From positions 35,519,924-35,583,923 of the forward strand of contig JANCRA010000006.1 of NCBI GenBank assembly GCA_024362935.1: DNA of 64,000 bases. The letters run 5' to 3'. The translations under genes and the position numbers were made by a program. Positions 58,440 through 64,000 of the stretch are shown in pieces. This DNA is from Setophaga petechia (taxonomy: Eukaryota > Chordata > Aves > Passeriformes > Parulidae). How positions within the stretch are numbered: the first letter of the stretch is position 1; the number at the start of each line of letters is the position of its first letter. The notes beneath the pieces were generated by a model. That model searched no databases. It had not been told where the DNA came from and saw only the letters and a program-made list of their open reading frames with translations.

Positions 58440-59801
58440 ATGAAAAATATCTCCATCGGTGCTGTTCTCACTGCTGCCTGGATGTTCCTCACCGTACCAC
58501 GTGCCTTCGACTGGATTAGCCCTCAGCCCAGACATAATGTTTGGATAACCTTAGCAAAAACATTAAATCAGGACAAAATGTGCTTGTCCATGGGAAGCGT
58601 TGATAATCCACTTTTTACTTGTCTAGTAGGAATTCCCTTTGCAGCAGGCGACTGGCCTGTCTATAACTCAGAGCTCCTCCGCACCACAGGTAAGAGCCCC
58701 AATGCGGCTGATACTTGGGATGAGTGGACAAAAATTCTATCAGATGCAGGAGAGGAACCCCAAGAATTGGAACTGTTGGGGTCCTCCAAAACCACATATT
58801 GTATCAAATTTTACTTTAGACGACCAAAAAGCGATTGGCCAGAAATTGACCAACACAAAAACACATATCGAAAAAATGTGTCACCAATTAACAAAGCCTA
58901 TAACCCTCATGACTGGTGCAATTACACGGCTCGTGCGATTTCTGTGTCTTCCCTCCATCCCAAAGTATTACCCAAGGGAATGTTTCTCATCTGTGGTGAC
59001 AGAGTATGGGCTGGGATCCCCTCCCGACTCCAGGGAGGTCCCTGTACCCTTGGAAGACTTTCTACCCTTACTCCAAATATCACTCTGTTGCATATGTGGA
59101 AAAAGGAAAATGAATCAAAACGCCTAAAAAGGTCCTACACTGAATTTGAGGAAAATTGTGATCCTAAATTATATGATTGGAATAAACCTAAAAAGGTTGC
59201 TGCCTCACGGTTTTTACCTTGGGTAGCTGATGCTAAAGCCCTCGGTGAAATCAGTCACCTTGGGTGCTGGCTCAGCAAACAAGCTAATGCCACATCTGCA
59301 GCCCTGAGTGATCTCTTAAAGGAAGAAGAAACCACCAGACAGGCTTCGCTCCAAAATCGAGCAGCAATTGACTTTCTGCTGCTTGCCCACGGACATGGAT
59401 GTGAGGACTTCGAAGGAATGTGCTGTTTCAACCTCTCCTCACGTTCGGAATCCATCCATGCGAATATCCAGAAACTGAAAGATCTCGTGAAGGACTTGAA
59501 AGTAGAAAGAATCCCAGACTGGGTCAATGAACTTTTTGGGCAATGGGGATTAACAGGATGGGCTGCATCTTTAGTTAATTCTTCTTGTTATTGTTGTTGC
59601 AGTAGCTATGTTCTCATGCCTTGTCCACTGCTTCAAAAGAACTATAGCAAGTGCCTTTTTTGTAAAAACAGAAAGTGGAATTGTAGTAAATGCTACAGGC
59701 CCTGCCAGGGCACCTTGGAGGCTTTAACAATAGAATTGCTGACACAGCAGTCTGGAGATGTCCTAACCCTGGACCCACAACGTATATTTGTACCCTTATA
59801 A
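58440..59801 (+). pseudogene. env: ERV-D env, open but with a frameshifted membrane anchor
   Basis: 453 codons. Signal peptide about 1-22. The SU has CLVGIPF (61-67), FLICGDRVWAGIP and several N-glycosylation sites. A furin-type KRLKR is at 227-231. In the TM subunit [17 protein letters not shown] leads to C-X6-CC at 321-329. Envelopes with CX6CC are linked covalently, as in alpha- and gamma-type viruses, while gag-pol here is beta-like. After residue ~378 the frame becomes cysteine-rich. A hydrophobic L/I/V stretch fitting the membrane anchor is read in a neighbouring frame, so a shift near 59,575 has removed the anchor. The open frame then runs into LTR U3. Confidence 0.88.
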
Positions 59802-60233
59802 GGAAAAAACCCTATTGATCCTTCTATTGGTCACTTGTGAAACCTTTAACCTGTATTCATTGGTCAAGTTTGGAGCCTGGCCAAAGGTATATATGTAGCT
59901 TACTGTACCCTATTAAGTTAAAAGAAGAACCGCTCCGGACCTTTCACGTATTCCTGAATAAACCATCTCCAGTGGAACTGCCGGCGTCTTCTTCTCCTCT
60001 CTCCGTCTGCCTGAGCCTACACCCGGGGAAGCCAAGCCTAGCAGCAGCTGAACCCTAAAGAGCTGAGATCCCAGAGCTGTTATCACTATAAAGAGCTGTT
60101 ATCACTCTGCTGGCTAGAAGGCTCCCCGTGGTTTCGGGACCAAGCAGGCTGGACTCCAGGGCTCTGTCCTTTCCTGGGATAGAGGTCCCGGGCCAATGCC
60201 CAGCTATTGAGACCCCCAAAAGGCTTGCCAATA
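59682..60233 (+). repeat. ERV-D 3' LTR
   Basis: 552 bp. Differs from the 5' LTR at four positions seen by eye (ACCTTGG/ACCATGG, ACCGCTCC/ACCACTCC, CAATGCC/CAACGCC, GCTTGCC/GCTCGCC). Preceded by a weak polypurine tract (CAGAAAGTGGAAT). Followed by gatttc. Confidence 0.92.
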
Positions 60234-60949
60234 GATTTCCAAGGCATGAAATCACTTTGACAGTTTTCCTCATAATGAGGAGCACCTCCCGTTCTTCGTT
60301 TCTTTTTCATGACTGCTTTGGCAGATGGTGCAATGACAGTGAGCATTCCAATGCTACAAGGGCCACCTTCAAGATGTGCCGGAATGCCTTGCCAAGCCCT
60401 GTCTCCACAAACGAACCAATACCCTTTTGGTAATTGCCATGGGTATTGGTCAGCCTCAGAAAGCACATCCCAACTGTTTGAAAAATCACACCAAAAACTC
60501 AAATTTCTGTATGCAAAATAATGAGGAGTAACATTATACTTTGGAGGATCACCTTTTCGCAAAGCACTAGCTATGAAGGTAAAGCAAAAATCCATGGTTA
60601 AAGAACCAAGGATTTCTAATTCTTGGGGTTCAGAAGCTGCCCTGGGAAGTTTTTTGGCCCAAACATTCCAATTCAATGTAGGATTGTTTACCTTATCAAT
60701 TTCACCTGATTTACCATTAGATTGTTTTTTGACCGATGGCAACTCTTTTACTGGTACACCCACCAGACAGGTTGAGAAAGGTTTCTCTGGTTCCGTATTA
60801 GACAAACATATAGTATCTGAGCCGGCTGCCTTGGCTAAGGTCACCCAAACATTTGTCTTCGGTTGTTCCACTGGCAAATCTGCACGACAAAAAGCAATTA
60901 AAAACCACCAATACCAACAAAGAAATTGCATTTGCTCCATCTTTTTCAT
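60234..60949 (-). pseudogene. env: ERV-E env, surface part (split from TM by ERV-D)
   Basis: The minus strand from 60,949 gives a signal peptide (FLCWYWWFLIAFC), VEQPKTNVWVTLAKAAGSDT, STCLVGVPV, ELEILGS, GYWFVCGDRAWQGIP and a basic KKKRR cleavage-type site near 60,300. The frame then passes into ERV-D sequence at 60,239. It is homologous along its length to the ERV-D SU, so both proviruses carry the same envelope class. Coding is ended by the insertion. Confidence 0.87.
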
Positions 60950-61176
60950 GAGCTAATTTTTGGCATAACTTTTATCAAATTTTAAGATTTTGCTCTCAAG
61001 AAACCAAAACTTTAAACTTCTGCCAAAAGTCAGCTCTATTAAACAAACATTGGATATACAATTGACATAATTATAAATAACATTAACACAAAATCAGAGT
61101 TTGCAGGTTCCACCGGTGCACAAAGAACGTCAGGCACAAGGAACGTCAGGCGTGACCCGGGATCCCTCCGCTCGGC

Positions 61177-63042
61177 TCACGTCTGCGTGCTTGCTTCCTC
61201 GGTTCTGGGCTCGCCAACATGTTCTGGGGTGCGATATGGTTTGACGTTTTTGGCAGGGACCCACTTAATTCCAGCACCTGTAGAGACAGAAGCATACCCT
61301 TTGCCCCATGTTATTAAACGGAAAGGACCTTCAGTTCGTCCAGAATCTGGGTTTCTAACTAGAATAGGAGGATTTTCTTTCAGTTTTGCCTGTGTATTGT
61401 TTAAAAAATGCCTAAAGATTGGAGGATCAGATTCAGCATCTGAACTGTTTAAAAAATTGAAAACATGCAAAGCTTTGTTCAGCCTCATCTGAGGTGTGGG
61501 CTCAGCTCCCCCCCCCCACTGATCTAAGATGCGTTTTAGCGTTTGGTGTGCTCTTTCAACAATTGCTTGACTGGAGGGAGAGTGAGGAATACCAAAGATG
61601 AGACGAACACCCCATTCATTTAGAAACGTGGCCAATTTTTGAGATATATATGCGGGACCATTGTCAGTTTTTACTTCTTGAGGTACACCCAATGAAGCAA
61701 AAGCTTGCAAAAAATGATGACAGGCATGATTGCCAATTTCACCTGTATGAAGGGAAGCAAAAAGTGCACCAGAGAACGTGTCCACTGACACATGAATGTT
61801 TTTAAATTTACCAAAGGATGGATATTTAGTGATGTCGGTTTGCCATAACTGTAGACTTTGCAAACCTCGTGGGTTGACAGCTCCCATAGAAACAGGAGGC
61901 TGCACAAGCTGACTTTTAGTAATTTGGAACATTCGCATAAGTGCTTGTGCATTTTGGTGAAAGAAAGCATGACTTAATTTTGCTTGTTCAAAAATGTTTG
62001 GTAAAGTATTTGAAATGACCATTGTCAGATTGTCCGCTCTTGCGTTTCCTTCCACTAAAAATCCAGGAAGCGAAGAATGAGCCCTAATGTGAGAAACAAA
62101 ATATGGATTAGTTCTATATTGCAAAGTTGTAAAAAGACATGAAAGCCAACGATATAAAGTAGCATTACTAACATCTTTTAAAACTGACCCCTCTAATCTC
62201 TTAACTACATTGGCAACATAAGCAGAATGGGTAATTAAATTAAAAGGTTGAGGGAAAAGCTGAAAAGCCCAAACCACAGCAGCAAGTTCAACAATTTGAG
62301 GAGAACCTTCTACTATTTGAATGTCTGATTCCCAAGCATTAGTTTTTTGATTCAACCAGGTTACAACTGATTTGTGGCTTTTGCCTGAGCCATCAGTGAA
62401 GAGAGTCACTGCATTCAAAGGCTCTTGACTTAATTTAGGTTTTTCTTTGAAACTCAATTTTGCTTGCAATAGTTTGTGAGCTGGGTAATGAACAGAACAA
62501 ATACCTGGGAAGGCCAAAAATGCATATTGTAAATCATCAGAATTTTGCATTGCCCAATTGAAGTAATCTTTTTTCAAAGGTAAATAGATAACTGAAAATT
62601 CTTGGCCTGCTAGAGTTAACAATCTGGTTCTGGCTTTAATTACAAGTTGTGCTATCATTTCTAAAACTGTGGTAATAGTCTTTGGAAACCTGTAAGGAGG
62701 AAAAACCCACTCTATTATCAACAAAGGATCTGACTCAGAAGGGTCCCACTGAAAAATGAGACCACAAAGTTGCATCTTTTCTCCTAAAACTGCAAAGAAG
62801 AAAGGCTTTTCCGGAACACAGCGATGAGCTTGTCGTCTTTGAAGAGTTGATGTCACAGCTTTGGATTTTTGTGGTAGTAATGTCCAGTCCATCCTTGGAT
62901 TTTTGTTGTAGAAATTTGTAGAAATTTCAGTCACAACAATAGCATAGGTTCGGTCCATCTCTGTTTGCGTTGAAGCTGTGAAGAAATCATCCATGTAGTG
63001 TAGAGTCTTGGATCTTGAAGATTTCTGTCGAGCTGAAGACAA
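61177..63042 (-). pseudogene. pol: ERV-E pol, internally deleted but one 621-codon frame
   Basis: Begins inside the RT palm just before YMDD (LHYMDDFFTAS); fingers and the first palm half are absent. RT connection and RNase H follow with TDGSG, PQIVEL and NARADNL, but the third acidic position reads THSAYVA, Asp changed to His. The integrase zinc domain keeps HAFFHQN but the CxxC pair is deleted (MRMFQITKSQ joins directly to VNPRGLQSL-type sequence). The core has QTDITKY, TDNGPAY and AIVERAHQ. The C-terminal domain runs to 61,177. A single open frame despite these losses is notable. Catalysis by RT, RNase H and probably integrase is lost. Confidence 0.88.
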
Positions 63043-63060
63043 AACTTGTACAACAAGACA

Positions 63061-63960
63061 TTAGCAAATCATATACATCATGACAACTTTGTCTGTTTTG
63101 GTAAGAATGTTTTCACATGACAATACTTTTAACATGATTTGGTTTATCACAAGCAAAGCAGCACAGGTATTTTGGGGACCCGATATAGTTTGTGTTTTAT
63201 TCATTTTTTCTGATTCAGGGGAACAGACAGATTCACTGACAGTAGCTTTCCTGGGAACCGGGCCAGATTCTGAAGTCATGACAGAGTGGTCACTACAGCA
63301 ACCAGTTTTTCCGGGACTCCGGCCAGGGTCTGAATTCTTGGCAAGGACATTATTGTCCTTCCCGGGAGCTCTGCCAATAAAGGCGTGAACACACACCCCT
63401 GAATTCTGGGCAGAGACCCTTGAACAACACGCCTCCCTTGAAGCCCTGCCAGGAGGGACAGAGGCAGGCTCGGTCAAAGACCACTCCCCCTCGGGAGTCC
63501 CGCCCAGAGGGGTTGGGAGAGGGGTGTGTTCTACGAAATGGGAGTGTTCTTTAATTTGTGGAACACAGCCAGCATTTGCCTTTTGCAAAGAACATAACCT
63601 TGAATTTTTATTCTTGTTAATTTCTAAAGAACAAAGGCATGTTTCACAAGGAGCTGGGAAGCAGCCAACCTCAGCCTGAGAAAACTCTGGGACCCTGCCA
63701 ATACCACACAGGGAATGTGAAATCAAATTTTTTCTACCAATAGAAGAAGCAGAATTCGAAGTTTTTAAAATCTCGGTCTGTTTTTCCTCTGAAACCTTTT
63801 GAAAATCCCCTGTTTTAAGCATACTTTTTTGTTTGGGGATAGCTTCCCCTGTCCTGCTTGCAGAAAGCAAATCCACAGCTCCAATTTTTGCAATCTCTGT
63901 ATTAGAACCCTGACAAACAGCAGAAAACCCAGGCAATGACTTATTTGAACAATTTACCAA
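63061..63960 (-). CDS. Unrecognised 299-codon frame upstream of ERV-E RT remnant
   Basis: Open minus-strand frame ending 19 bp before the 621-codon pol frame. It is rich in S, K, E, C and P. A loosely repeated block recurs every 20-25 residues: a GRAP/GRSP/PGRA/VPRK opening, then CCS/CSP and SGP/NSG pieces (about residues 165-255). The C-terminal 35 residues are more hydrophobic. Position suggests the gag-pro junction region of the same provirus brought next to RT by deletion, for example a long linker after nucleocapsid. No zinc knuckle, protease or dUTPase motif is visible. It could also be foreign sequence. Function unknown. Confidence 0.45.
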   Translation of the reverse strand: MVNCSNKSLPGFSAVCQGSNTEIAKIGAVDLLSASRTGEAIPKQKSMLKTGDFQKVSEEKQTEILKTSNSASSIGRKNLISHSLCGIGRVPEFSQAEVGCFPAPCETCLCSLEINKNKNSRLCSLQKANAGCVPQIKEHSHFVEHTPLPTPLGGTPEGEWSLTEPASVPPGRASREACCSRVSAQNSGVCVHAFIGRAPGKDNNVLAKNSDPGRSPGKTGCCSDHSVMTSESGPVPRKATVSESVCSPESEKMNKTQTISGPQNTCAALLVINQIMLKVLSCENILTKTDKVVMMYMIC

Positions 63961-64000
63961 AAAAGAACTCCCAGAATCACAAAGCTAAGCACTTTGCTGA

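Larger units (their letters stand above)
51092..60233 (+). mobile_element. ERV-D: full-length beta-like provirus inserted in ERV-E env
   Basis: Flanked by the 6-bp target duplication gatttc (51,086-51,091 and 60,234-60,239). Its LTRs are 552 bp each, with four substitutions by eye. Coding order is gag, pro, pol, env, with gag-pro-pol in successive -1 frames as in betaretroviruses. It is defective through a protease active-site change, a solo LTR in pro, two pol frameshifts and an env frameshift. Confidence 0.93.

Overview
The window looks like repeat-rich nuclear DNA from a bird, most likely a songbird. The evidence is CR1 LINE tails, several long terminal repeats of the type common in passerine genomes, an ERVL-like gag, a decayed finger gene of the expanded avian C2H2 class, and exons resembling the avian-expanded maestro heat-like (MROH) family. 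No bacterial-style operon, tRNA or rRNA gene was seen. Such a density of nested endogenous retroviruses (ERVs) would suit a W chromosome or other low-recombination DNA, but that is inference.

Left block (1-5,656, minus strand): a betaretrovirus-like provirus (ERV-B: 322-bp 5' LTR, tRNA-Trp-like primer site, open gag running off the window) sits inside an older gammaretrovirus-like provirus (ERV-A). ERV-A keeps a 5' LTR, a broken gag and an RNase H-integrase fragment. Where env should be, it has a gene with a signal peptide and three immunoglobulin-like domains. This is the most unusual object in the window.

Middle block (5,657-46,300): mostly non-coding. It holds a probable solo LTR, two minisatellites, CR1 tails, a complete young gamma-like provirus (ERV-C, 13,640-20,559; 5-bp target duplication, near-identical LTRs, tRNA-Pro primer site, intact gag, pol almost deleted), a C2H2 zinc-finger pseudogene, a decayed ERVL gag-pro, MROH-like exons cut by a solo LTR, a GC-rich island, an AT-rich tandem repeat and a 1,371-bp solo LTR with a 5-bp target duplication. 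ERV-C carries six 87-bp tandem repeats between primer site and gag.

Right block (46,312-64,000): a nest of betaretrovirus-like ERVs. Two minus-strand members of one family lie in a row: ERV-F (degraded) and ERV-E (younger). A plus-strand solo LTR (LTR-G) interrupts F. ERV-E's env is split by a whole plus-strand provirus, ERV-D (51,092-60,233, 552-bp LTRs, target duplication gatttc), and ERV-D's protease is itself split by a 294-bp solo LTR. ERV-D has beta-type gag/pro/pol in three successive -1 frames and an env with a CX6CC transmembrane subunit, as in alpha- and gamma-type envelopes. All proviruses seen in full are defective through deletions, frameshifts, stops or active-site changes.
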